DNA from: Nemertoderma westbladi
Lineage: Eukaryota > Xenacoelomorpha > Nemertodermatida > Nemertodermatidae
NCBI GenBank assembly: GCA_032718475.1
Contig: JAUCBJ010000923.1
Location: 64,001 to 115,454, forward strand
Length of the DNA: 51,454 nt
Direction of reading: 5' to 3'
Numbering within the stretch: position 1 is the stretch's first letter; every line of letters begins with the position of its first letter. Position numbers and translations under genes: made by a program. The notes below the pieces were generated by a model. It was given only the letters and a program-made list of their open reading frames with translations, was not told the origin of the DNA and ran no database searches. Shown here in pieces: positions 34,871 through 43,530 of the stretch.

Positions 34871-34965
34871 ACTAAAGTCCAATATTGGACTTTGGAGTCC
34901 AAAATTGGACTTGAAGTCTAAAATTGGACTTGAAGTCCAATTTTTGACTTCTCACCGACTGACAG

Positions 34966-35416
34966 TACTGCAGTATGCAGGTATGATCTGATGATAGGCC
35001 TATCAGGCAGGATACCGGTCTGCCGGTATGGCGGTATGCAGCCAGGACCTTTGCCAGTGGCCAGTTTGCAGTAACCAGCGAACCAGGCAACTGCACTGCT
35101 GCAGTCAGGCAGTACCGGTACTTACAGACTTACCTGCTGACCTGCCTATGGCGGTACGAAAACGAAAGTACTGAAGTACGGTACCGTTACTCCAGTCTGC
35201 CATTTCAGCTGTTCCTGTTACCCTGTCTGCCTGTACAGCCTGACAGCTGTAGCTGTAAGCCTATCGCTGTACTGCTGTACCTGCGCTAGTAAAGATTGAA
35301 AGTCTGGAAGCTGGCATCCCTAGGTATTATTATTATAAAGAGCGTCAGCCTGCGTTTAATAAATATATTTTAATACAAAACAGGTCGAACGCAAAGAGGC
35401 TTATAATGAAGACGAG
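34966..35416. other. Non-coding DNA rich in ggtacc/accggt palindromes
   Basis: Many short accggtacc and ctgccggta type palindromes occur, as they do at 32760-32990. I see no gene. Confidence 0.5.
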
Positions 35417-35636
35417 ATTATTTATTTAGGCCTAATGCTAATTAGTTGGTAGCCTATCGGTATTTACAATGGTGACATAAGTCTGTGATTAATATGAAAT
35501 TATTGTTGCTTAATTAAATATATATGTATGTTTGTGTTATTCATATCATATCATATCGTCTGATCGTATTGGAGTTTAGCATCAATTGTGGTCGGTGCAG
35601 ATATAACCCGGGAGAGGGCAAGAAGAACTTATCACA
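35417..35636 (+). repeat. 5' LTR of the Ty3/gypsy element (5' end missing)
   Basis: Matches 38430-38630 from tttatttaggcctaatgcta to agaagaacttatcaca. It has one substitution (tcggtatttac against tcggtaattac) and small indels in a tatcatatcg run. The first 30-40 bp of the LTR, including TGTAAGG, are not found here, so the copy is truncated on the left. Confidence 0.9.
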
Positions 35637-35655
35637 TGGAGGTCCCACCAACTGC
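35637..35655 (+). promoter_or_regulatory. Primer-binding site of the LTR retrotransposon
   Basis: TGGAGGTCCCACC begins immediately after the LTR ends in CA, the usual place and TGG start of a tRNA primer-binding site. I did not match it to a specific tRNA. Confidence 0.6.
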
Positions 35656-35834
35656 ATCCACTGGAGAACAGCGTTTAATCTAATGGATTGGAGTTTCACA
35701 GGCTTATGATCGCCAGCCATTTCAGTTGTTGTAGTTTTTTTTGTTTAAATTGGAGAAGATGGAAGAGGATAACTCGTCAAAACCCACTGGACGTACTTCG
35801 TCAATATCGCAAGGATATTGAAGCTGCCAAACAA

Positions 35835-36914
35835 ATGTCGAAGAAGGACGACCCGACCAAGAAGGGCCAGGGTCAATGTCAAGGTCATGGTCAGCAACTT
35901 AACAAAGAAGGTGACGGTAGTGTCGCTTCTGGTAAGGGTGAATCAACATGGGGAATGATGGAGATGTTTAAACAAATGATGTTGAATCAAGCCGAGTTGA
36001 TGCAACAACAGACGACACCAATAATGGATAGACAATACCAATTTATGCAGGAACATTCTAAAGCGATGGCTATGCAACAAAATGAGTTCTTTTCAAATTT
36101 AATGGAGAGTCATAAGGTGACTGAAGATAGTCGTTTTAGAGAACTTCAGGATATGCTATCGAATGAAAGAGACACTGCAAATGAACCAAATAGTGGTCGC
36201 CGTGACCATGGTGATGATAGTGGCCGGGGTAGTAGAGGAACAGGTGCTCACCAGATACATCGCTGCACTAAGTTATCAGAGACCATACCACCTTTCGACC
36301 CAAAGAAGATGTCTATACAAACATGGTTTGATGATTATTATGATCGAATTATGGATGACTCTAGGGTTCCACAGGATGAACGTAGGGGTCGTTTACTGGC
36401 TAAAGTTGGTCGTTTACACACGATGTTGGAGGAAACATTAGAAGAGGATGACAGAAGTGATTATCTGTCATTGAAGAAAGCTGTTATTGATTTATTATCA
36501 GATCATAAGGAGAATACAGCTTCTAATATAGCAATTGAGGTATCAGAGATTGTTATTGAAGATGAAGTTGATGTTCATTCATTCAAAGTAGATATATCTG
36601 TAAAACAACGAAATGATAATAAACTCAATTGTATAATCGATTATTTAGAAGATGGTACTTTACCAATAAAATTGAAAGCAGCTAGAAGAATTGTTTTGGA
36701 GGCAACTAATTTTGAACTTAGTAACGGAGTTCTTTATTATAGATTTAAGTCTAAAGATAGTCATAAAATTCGACTGTTAACTGTAGTTCCAGAATCCTTA
36801 CGAGGTGATATTTTACATGCATACCATGGTGATAACTCGTCTGGTCATTTTGCAACTTCTAAAGTTTATGAATCGCTACTGAAATTTTATTCCTGGCCTG
36901 GTATGTATGTATAG
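35835..36914 (+). pseudogene. Gag N-terminal region fused to integrase zinc-binding region (frame 1)
   Basis: The open frame spans 35688-36914. The first sensible ATG is 35835 (Met-Ser-Lys-Lys). Residues numbered from 35688 show a basic, Gln-rich stretch (50-80), Met/Gln-rich helices (88-165) and a capsid-like block with FDPKKMSIQTWFDDYY (203-218). A jump follows at about 270-285 into sequence typical of the segment before integrase, then VVPESLR (366-372) and the histidine half of the integrase HHCC zinc finger (His378, His380, His387 region). The pairing Cys residues are in the next frame. A repeated tatg at 36901-36910 shifts the frame, and this one ends at a stop at 36912-36914. Loss of late gag and most of pol makes a gag-integrase fusion. 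Confidence 0.8.
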
Positions 36915-38127
36915 TGAGGTGAATAACCATTATAAGTCTTGTTCCAAGTGTGCTACTACTCGTAAACTACGAACAAGACATGAATTGGAATCAATAGAAG
37001 TGGAGAGACCCTTTGAAAGGGTTGGGGTCGACTTAATGGGGGCATTTGTACCCACTGATAATTGTAATACCTACATTGCTATCTGTATAGACTATCTAAC
37101 AGAGTATGCAGAGTTTGTTCCTTTGTGTGACGGCAGCGCTAAGTCGACAGCGGATGCGTTTATGCACCGGATTGTGCTACGGTATGGAGCGCCTGAAATA
37201 TTATTATCCGACCAGGGTCCGAATTTCAGATCAAAGCTGGTTGAGGAAATTGCGCAACGTTGTTTAACAAGGAAGGTTTTTACGGTACCTTACCATCCAC
37301 AGTCAGATGGGCTGGCTGAGCGGACGATACAAACTATGACTAGACTTTTGCGTTCTCTAACTGACCATAAATCAAGGGATTGGGATGTAGTATTACCCAT
37401 TGTGCAATTTGCATACAATTTAACTGTTCATTCGTCCACTGGGCAAACACCTTTTTATTGTTTGCATGGTTTTGAGGCCAGGCGCCCAGCAGATAATTTT
37501 ATTTTACCTGAAGGTGAAAAATTTACACCAGATTTGAGAGCAAAATTATTTGGAGAGCAAATGTCATCAGTATGGCATATGGCTAGACAGTGTATTGCGA
37601 AATCACAAATTACTCAGAAACGTATTTTTGACCGAAAAGTTAAGGATCAGGTCATATCAGAGAGTGATATTGTTTGGGCCAAAAATCATTGCATTAATCC
37701 TGGTACTGATCGTAAATTGGCACCAAAGTTTGTGGGTCCTTTTCGTGTTACTCACATTGATAATAAGAATGTTACTATTACGCATATAAATGGTTTATGT
37801 GATAATAAAACTAGAGTTATTAGTAGGGATGATGTGCGTCTTAGAGTAGGACCGTACTTACCGTCATTGCCTACCAATATTCCTGTGAGTGGTCGCAGTG
37901 TTAAACCAATTTTAGGCCGTGACAATTATCAAACTCATAAACCCATAACCGATCACGGTGTAGATGAATCAGAAATTAACCCTTGCCCGATTTGTGGCAT
38001 TCCATGGTTTATAGAAGGTCCATCAATGATAAGTTGTGACCGTTGTTTTGATTGGTTCCATTTTCATTGTGTCGGTATTGTTGATGAACCTGCGGAAGAA
38101 ACATGGTACTGTAGTGATTGTAAATAA
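36907..38127 (+). CDS. Ty3/gypsy integrase with C-terminal PHD finger (frame 2)
   Basis: A 406-codon frame that inserts retrotransposon DNA into chromosomes. Cys12 and Cys15 complete the zinc-binding domain started in the preceding frame. The rve core has Asp42 (VDLMG), Asp102 (SDQGPNF) and Glu138 (AERT), exact D-D-35-E spacing, so catalytic residues are intact. A GPFRV-type SH3-like region follows around residues 275-325. The last 49 residues form a C4HC3 PHD finger: Cys360, Cys363, Cys377, Cys380, His385, Cys388, Cys402, Cys405, with a DWFHFHC core. PHD fingers read histone tails, so this could steer insertion; chromodomains do so in other Ty3/gypsy lineages. There is no independent start: the frame overlaps the previous one by 8 bp through the tatg repeat. 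The gene is probably inactive in this copy. Confidence 0.88.
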   Translation: MYSEVNNHYKSCSKCATTRKLRTRHELESIEVERPFERVGVDLMGAFVPTDNCNTYIAICIDYLTEYAEFVPLCDGSAKSTADAFMHRIVLRYGAPEILLSDQGPNFRSKLVEEIAQRCLTRKVFTVPYHPQSDGLAERTIQTMTRLLRSLTDHKSRDWDVVLPIVQFAYNLTVHSSTGQTPFYCLHGFEARRPADNFILPEGEKFTPDLRAKLFGEQMSSVWHMARQCIAKSQITQKRIFDRKVKDQVISESDIVWAKNHCINPGTDRKLAPKFVGPFRVTHIDNKNVTITHINGLCDNKTRVISRDDVRLRVGPYLPSLPTNIPVSGRSVKPILGRDNYQTHKPITDHGVDESEINPCPICGIPWFIEGPSMISCDRCFDWFHFHCVGIVDEPAEETWYCSDCK

Positions 38128-38380
38128 AAATAAAGGAAACAAGTTGATTATTGTTTACATTACAGTATACAGTATGTAGTAAGTTGATTATTTGTTTATG
38201 GTATAAAATGAAAGTTTTTTAATCTAAAGTTAAGAATATTTTGTTAGATGAAAGAGTATTGTTTTATGATTGATTCATATTGCCATTGGTATCAGTTGTT
38301 TAATCAGTTGTGTAATTCAAAACTGAAAATAAATTTTATTTTATTTGTAAATGTAAAGATCGAGCCGATCTTTTGCCTGT

Positions 38381-38389
38381 GAGGGAGGA
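38381..38389 (+). promoter_or_regulatory. Polypurine tract of the LTR retrotransposon
   Basis: gagggagga lies immediately before the TGTAAGG that opens the 3' LTR, the expected site for plus-strand priming. Confidence 0.8.
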
Positions 38390-38630
38390 TGTAAGGGGAA
38401 TAGTGTATACCCGATTACTGCAATAATTATTTATGTAGGCCTAATGCTAATTAGTTGGTAGCCTATCGGTAATTACAATGGTGACATAAGTCTGTGATTA
38501 ATATGAAATTATTGTTGCTTAATTAAATATATATGTATGTTTGTTATTCATATCATATCGTATTGGAGTTTAGCATCAATTGTGGTCGGTGCAGATATAA
38601 CCCGGGAGAGGGCAAGAAGAACTTATCACA
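38390..38630 (+). repeat. 3' LTR of the Ty3/gypsy element (complete)
   Basis: Begins TGTAAGGGG and ends TTATCACA, giving the TG...CA ends normal for LTRs, 241 bp. It matches the 5' LTR except for its first 30-40 bp, one substitution and small indels. Confidence 0.92.
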
Positions 38631-38645
38631 CTATGGCTATGGGCT

Positions 38646-39860
38646 ATGGCAGAAGAAACTGAGTCAAGTGATTTATTTTTAATTGACCTGGAAAATACTC
38701 TTAATTCCTGTATAAGGTTTTCTTCAGGAATACAAGCACGTTTGGACTCAGAATATTACGACTACCTCCAGAGGACGTTAAATCACTTTATTACAACTAT
38801 TCAGATAAATAATGCTGAATGACTCAGAAGTTACAACTGTTTCCGGTAACAATACAGATAGTCAACTTCCTTTATTAGCTCAACTAGCTAGTGAGTTAAA
38901 GGAATGGCGATTATGGTTTTCTAGTATTGCCCCTCGGGGAAGTTGCACATCTTGTGTTTCATTACCATCTTTTTAATTTCCTTTGGTTAGTTTATCTCAT
39001 GATAATGTACCAGTAGTTGGCCGCCCCCCAGTACTACATTTCTAAAGAAACTTTGGAGGAATTGCGGGATATCGGCTTCACTTGGGTGCAAATTTCGGAA
39101 ATGTTTAGTGTTAGTCGCTCCACGATTACACGACGGGTTACCGAATTTGGGATTCAAACATGGAGAACTTTCAGTACGATGTCTGACGATGAAGTCAAAA
39201 CAATTATTATGGATATACATGGGCAATATGGTAATGCTGGTTGTACTCTTGTTTATGGAATAATTATGTCTAGAGGTATTCGTGTCCCTAAAAGCCGTGT
39301 TCATCAACTTATGACTGAAATCGATCCAATAATGTCAGCGCAACGTTGGGGTGCTTTAGAAGACGCCGGAAGTACAGTGTATCAGGTGCTAATGTACTCT
39401 GGCACATAGACGCACACCATAGTCTTATAAGGTATGTGATGGTTTGTCTATTTGTAGCGTAGTCTGTTTCATTCCAATTTGAGAAATAAGGGGGGGGGGG
39501 TTAGGTTTTATATTTTCCCCTCGATTTTATATTTTTTACATTCACATATTGTGTTTTTTTTCTGTAGGTGGCATAGACGGATTTTCTAGAATGATTGTAT
39601 ATCTACAGTACCAATAATCGTGCAGACACCGTACTCAATCTATTTAGCGAAGCTACTAATAACTTCGGTGTGCCATCCAGGGTAAGAGGAGACAAGGGCG
39701 GAGAGAACAGAGGAGTTGCTGAGTGGATGATAGAGACCAAAGGACCTGACAGAGGTAGTTATATTGCTGGGCCAAGTACCCACAATCAACGAATTGAGAG
39801 GTTATGGCGTGATATATTTCGAGTAGTTGTTTCATTGTCCGGATTCATTGTGTCAAGTAC
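38646..39860 (+). pseudogene. Decayed HTH-integrase (rve/DDE) gene with one recognisable intron
   Basis: Blocks follow the order of the single-gene integrase-core family common in animal genomes. There is a leader with EYYDYLQRTLNHF (38646-38822), then ELKEWRLWF (38812-38976). A GRP.YYISKE start leads into a helix-turn-helix with ITRRVTEFGIQT (39017-39200). The first catalytic Asp follows in WHID (39409-39411), the second in RGDKGGEN (39691-39693), and Glu in HNQRIERLW (39796-39798). Spacing between the last two is 34 residues. A GT-AG intron fits at 39432-39567, with gtatgt donor and a long T run before ctgtag. Frameshifts occur in the first block overlap, at a C run near 39025, near 39380 and near 39600. 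Codons expected just after the intron are missing. The 3' end is lost at about 39845, where a LINE tail begins. Confidence 0.75.
39432..39567 (+). other. Intron in the decayed integrase-like gene
   Basis: ataag|gtatgtgatgg gives a strong donor and a tgtgttttttttctgtag acceptor precedes gtggcatagacgg. It contains an 11-base G run (39490-39500). It falls between the WHID block and the IDGFSR block. Confidence 0.55.
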
Positions 39861-40200
39861 AATGAACAGAACACATCTCCAATCAGACTCTATACAACAT
39901 TGGAGGTGTTCCACTAGTCTCCCCTAGCTTGACACTTGAACGGAACTGCCTCCGCTTTGCAGGACATTGCTTTCGCCGTGAGGACCAGCCAGTGCATAAT
40001 CTTGTACTTTGGCAGTCTCATGGAGTGAATAAGCATGGTGGACAGCCCATTACTTTCTTGAGACGCATCTTAAAGGACACTGGTCTTGAAGATGCGGATG
40101 ATCTAGCAAATGTCATGGGTGATAGGGAGTTGTGGCGGCGCAATTTTGTCGACAAGCCGGCACAGCTTTCTTAAAAATGCAGCTGCAATGCAGCATGCCG
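39845..40200 (+). mobile_element. Non-LTR RT tail, best-preserved LRFAGHCF family copy (copy 5)
   Basis: The frame 39866-40174 is open for 102 codons. It carries LYNIGGVP, then CLRFAGHCFRRED, NLVLWQSHG, GGQPITFLRR and MGDRELWRRNFVD in order, which is the usual C-terminal tail of many LINE reverse transcriptases. There is no palm domain, so this is a 5'-truncated insertion. It ends in gcagctgcaatgcagca and a short tagtagtag tail. It cuts into the integrase-like gene, so it is the younger event. Confidence 0.85.
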
Positions 40201-40876
40201 ATCCTAGTAGTAGTACTACCAGATGAAATGAGCCTACTCCTTGAATCTAAGACATGTTTCCCAGACAATCTACCCCTTACTGTAGGCCTAATGCCAAGGC
40301 TCACTCGTCGCTCGCCCCACAGAGCAGCCTAACTTGATTCTGAACTTGCCTTTCCCCAACATTTAATCTAAACTAACGCAATTGTTGGACTCCTGATCTG
40401 TTGGAGAAGAAAGCAGGGTGGATGTTATATTTTGTTTTTAACAATACGACTTTTGTTTGCAGCGAGATTGGGTGGGGGCACGTAGGAAGTTAATGTTAAG
40501 TTTGATATATTTTTTAATTATTATATTTATATTTTTTGAGTATCATATTAACGTCGGAGATATTCCTGATTCAAGGTCAATAACTGCTGTATTTCTTTAA
40601 GATTAATAATGTTATTATAATATATTTTTGGAAAATTGGATTAGGCCAAATTTAAGGCGGATTAATTGCCCGTATTACATGTAAGGTATGAACTTGGTCA
40701 AGGACTACTTAAATCCAAGGACGAAGAACGTTAGGGGCGTAGCCAGGATCTGTCTTGGGGAGGGACGCATTGTTTATAGATTATAAGGTTGAATATATAT
40801 TATAATATTTATTTTATATATTAAATTATTTTTGTATAATACGCCTATGTTTTATGTGATCTATATTTTATTGTAC
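40201..40876. other. Non-coding DNA containing a ggggcgtagccaggat motif
   Basis: taggggcgtagccaggatct followed by a cttggggaggg stretch at about 40732-40765 resembles the terminal sequence of transposon remnants common in aquatic animal genomes. The rest is AT-rich without features. Confidence 0.45.
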
Positions 40877-41106
40877 AAAAATATAATGGACTATATCTCC
40901 CGGACAATATAGTCGTATTTTAATTCCACACCACAACCCCCCCCCCCCCCCCAAAAAAAAAATAAAAATATTTCATCAAATCGTAATGACAATTTCATTA
41001 CGATTTGATGAAATATTTTTATTTTTTTTTTTGGGGGGGGGGGGGGGGTGTGGTGTGGAATTAAAATAAGACTATATTGTCCGGGAGATATAATCCATTA
41101 TATTTT
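40877..41106. repeat. 230-bp near-perfect palindrome with 5-nt loop
   Basis: aaaatataatgga at 40877 is inverted at 41106 and the arms pair almost throughout to cgtaatga..tcattacg at the centre. Each arm holds a 16-base homopolymer: C at 40937-40952 and G at 41033-41048. Only two or three mismatches and one A/T-run length difference separate the arms. It is a strong foldback, perhaps a MITE or a very recent inverted duplication. Confidence 0.95.
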
Positions 41107-41233
41107 AATTTTTTAATTTTTATTTATAAGAACAGAGATAACATATTTCTTATTGGGACTTTCTTATTGCATTGCATTTTTAGCTACCGATGATAGAAGC
41201 ATTTAAAAATTATGTATCCTCTTCGGGATGCAA

Positions 41234-41914
41234 GTGCAAGGCAGCCGTAGGATGCGGCCTGACTAGCGACTAGCCCGTGCAAGGCAGCCGTAGGATGCGC
41301 CCTTACTGGCGACTAGCCCGTGCAAGGCAGCCGTAGGATGCGCCCTGACTGGCGACTAGCCCGTGCAAGGCAGCCGTAGGATGCGCCCTTACTGGCGACT
41401 AGCCCGTGCAAGGCAGCCGTAGGATGCGCCCTGACTGGCGACTAGGCCGTGCAAGGCAGCCGTAGGATGCGCCCTGACTGGCGACTAGCCCGTGCGAGGC
41501 AGCCGTAGGATGCGCCCTGACTAGCGACTAGCCCGTGCAAGGCAGCCGTAGGATGCGCCCTGACTGGCGACTAGCCCGTGCAAGGCAGCCGTAGGATGCG
41601 CCCTTACTGGCGACTAGCCCGTGCAAGGCAGCCGTAGGATGCGCCCTGACTGGCGACTAGCCCGTGCAAGGCAGCCGTAGGATGCGCCCTGACTGGCGAC
41701 TAGGCCGTGCAAGGCAGCCGTAGGATGCGCCCTGACTGGCGACTAGCCCTTGCAAGGCAGCCGTAGGATGCGCCCTGACTGGCGACTAGGCCGTGCAAGG
41801 CAGCCGTAGGATGCGCCCTGACTAGCGACTAGCCCGTGCAAGGCAGCCGTAGGATGCGCCCTGACTGGCGACTAGCCCGTGCAAGGCAGCCGTAGGATGC
41901 GCCCTGACTAGCCC
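41234..41914. repeat. 43-bp satellite, about 16 copies
   Basis: The unit is gtgcaaggcagccgtaggat, gcgccctgactggcgactag, ccc. Variants ctgactgg and cttactgg alternate in places, suggesting 86-bp dimers. gactaggcc and gactagccc alternate elsewhere. The array ends directly at the tRNA-like SINE relic. Confidence 0.96.
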
Positions 41915-41915
41915 A

Positions 41916-42016
41916 TTCAAAGCATTAAAGGCCCACATGCAGGGGTCGATCCCACAACTTCTAGTGAAATGTGAATTCTAGGATCTCGATTTAACCATTA
42001 CGCCAAGCTGGGACTT
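41916..42016 (-). mobile_element. tRNA-derived SINE head or tRNA pseudogene
   Basis: On the minus strand, tggcgtaatggtta matches an RNA polymerase III A box. gggatcgacccc, 50-55 bp later, matches a B box. The flanking arms pair poorly, so it would not fold as a functional tRNA. The long stretch between D-arm and T-arm recalls Ser/Leu-type tRNAs. Confidence 0.55.
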
Positions 42017-42321
42017 TATTATTTATAGGATAATTAATTGTGACCTGGTAAGTTGCGACCTGGACAATTCGCACTCGGGCAATTTGAATCAAATAGATTT
42101 TCTTATAATTCCAACACACAACTACATTGAATTAATACTATGTAGTGGGCTGCTCGTACGAGCTTGCAGGGTAGTGCTGGGTTTTGGTTATGTGATAATG
42201 TACAATGCTGCTGTAACCCTAACCTTAACTTGTTGTAGTTATTTGTGGGGCGAGCCACGAAGTTGGCGGAGCCTTAGCGAATTGACACTGTTAGGGGGTG
42301 GGTCAATTTATGCAAATAGTT

Positions 42322-42387
42322 GTCGTCGTCGTCGTCGTCGTCGTTGTCGTCGTCGTCGTTGTCGTCGTCGTCGTTGTCGTCGTCGTT
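42322..42387. repeat. (GTC)n microsatellite with GTT interruptions
   Basis: gtcgtcgtc repeats broken by tgtcgtcgtcgt variants. It yields an Arg-rich spurious frame. Confidence 0.95.
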
Positions 42388-42399
42388 ACGATTTTGACA

Positions 42400-43490
42400 T
42401 GCTAATAACTTTGTCGGATTTAAAGCTGCCAAGTTGAAAATTTGTAGGTATCAATATGAGCAAAAGTTGAGATTTTTGAGAGACTTTCAGACACCATCAG
42501 TGCAATGGTCTCCCGCTAGAGGGCCACATGTCTAAACATTAAATGGCCACCCATTTCTTTGCTTTTAATCCGTTTAAGCTGAAACTTGGGAAGTATGTAC
42601 TAGACCATTAGCTGTAAATTTCAAAGGAGGCTAATCTGTCTGCAGTTCTCCAGTCTGCCGCTAGAGGGCGAAATGTCCCGAATGTGAAATTATTCTTCCA
42701 TTTAGTTGTTTATGATCTGATTACGCTGAAACTTGTCATATATGTACTAGATGACATCCTGAGTCTTTGTGTGGATTGTAATCGGTCCGAAGTTTTCCAG
42801 TCTCCCGCTAGAGGGCCACATGTCTAAACATTAAATGGCCACCCATTTCTTTGCTTTTAATCCGTTTAAGCTGAAACTTGGGAAGTATGTACTAGACCAT
42901 TAGCTGTAAATTTCAAAGGAGGCTAATCTGTCTGCAGTTCTCCAGTCTGCCGCTAGAGGGCGAAATGTCCCGAATGTGAAATTATTCTTCCATTTAGTTG
43001 TTTATGATCTGATTACGCTGAAACTTGTCATATATGTACTAGAAGACATCCTAAGTCTTTGTGTGGACAGTAATCGGTCCGGAGTTTTCGAGTCTGCCGC
43101 TAGAGGGCGAAATGTAGGAAAGTGATAACCTTTGCGAATTCCTTGATCTTAATCTATTTAAGCTGAATTTTGGAATATACAGTACCGGTATGTACTAGAC
43201 CACATGCCTCGTCTTTGTGAGGAAGGTGATCGATCCGTAGTTCTTTAATATGCCGCTAGAGGGCTAAATGTATGAAAGTGAAAACCTTCCAACATTTCGT
43301 TATTTATGATCCGTCAATCGGAAACTTGGTAGATATGTAATAGACCATAGGATGTGGCTTTGTAGGGAAACTAATCCTTCCTTCTTCAGTTACCCAGTCT
43401 CCCGCTAGAGGGTTAACGTTTTCCGGGAAAATCTTCTCCTATGTTTTTATAATCCTTTCGAGTTGATACTTAGCATTAACTCATTTCACG
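42400..43490. repeat. Tandem ~146-bp repeat, about 7 copies, each with ccgctagagggc
   Basis: The core occurs at 42513, 42658, 42805, 42950, 43097, 43253 and 43402, so spacing is 145, 147, 145, 147, 156 and 149 bp. Between cores, units share gctgaaacttg, tatgtactaga and atccg-type blocks. Units 1-2 and 3-4 are a nearly identical 292-bp duplication. The last copy ends gggt. The flanking bases, ctgccgctagagggcg, match the animal CTCF core consensus closely. Confidence 0.93.
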
Positions 43491-43530
43491 TGCTGCGCGA
43501 AGGCCCCACTTCGTGTTTACTTATATATAT

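Larger units (their letters stand above)
33033..34965. repeat. Interval bounded by inverted arrays of the aagtccaatattggactt palindrome
   Basis: 33037-33067 is an exact 31-bp inverted copy of 34933-34963. Inward of both ends, the palindromic aaagtccaatattggacttt and its relatives recur: 33120-33137, 33290-33309 and 34874-34893 have the central aatatt, and others have aaaatt. The inner 1.5 kb holds an LRFAGHCF LINE tail and a partial MITE. It may be a foldback transposon that took up insertions. Confidence 0.7.
35417..38630 (+). mobile_element. Ty3/gypsy-type LTR retrotransposon, internally deleted
   Basis: Two LTRs enclose a primer-binding site, a gag-like N-terminal frame, an integrase and a polypurine tract. 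Protease, reverse transcriptase and RNase H are missing. About 2.7 kb remain between the LTRs, much less than an autonomous Ty3/gypsy internal region needs. LTR similarity suggests the insertion is fairly young. Any further movement would need enzymes supplied in trans. Confidence 0.9.
42245..43530 (+). mobile_element. Helitron-like (HINE-type) non-autonomous element candidate
   Basis: A conserved end, ggggcgagccacgaagttgg, is followed by a (GTC)n microsatellite and then about seven tandem ~146-bp core units. The far end near 43490-43525, read in reverse, resembles the first end (cacgaagtggggccttcg). A microsatellite plus central tandem core between conserved ends is the layout of Helentron-associated elements such as DINE-1 of flies and the pearl elements of bivalves. 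No Rep-helicase is present. Classification is inferred from layout only. Confidence 0.5.

Noticed and set aside
41916-42016. Functional tRNA gene
   Set aside because: A and B boxes are present but the acceptor and anticodon arms do not pair well.
42213-42232. taaccctaacc telomere-like stretch
   Set aside because: Only about two imperfect units, internal to a repeat; not a telomere.
42084-42437. Arg-rich 117-codon frame
   Set aside because: The Arg run is the GTC microsatellite read through inside a transposon-like element.
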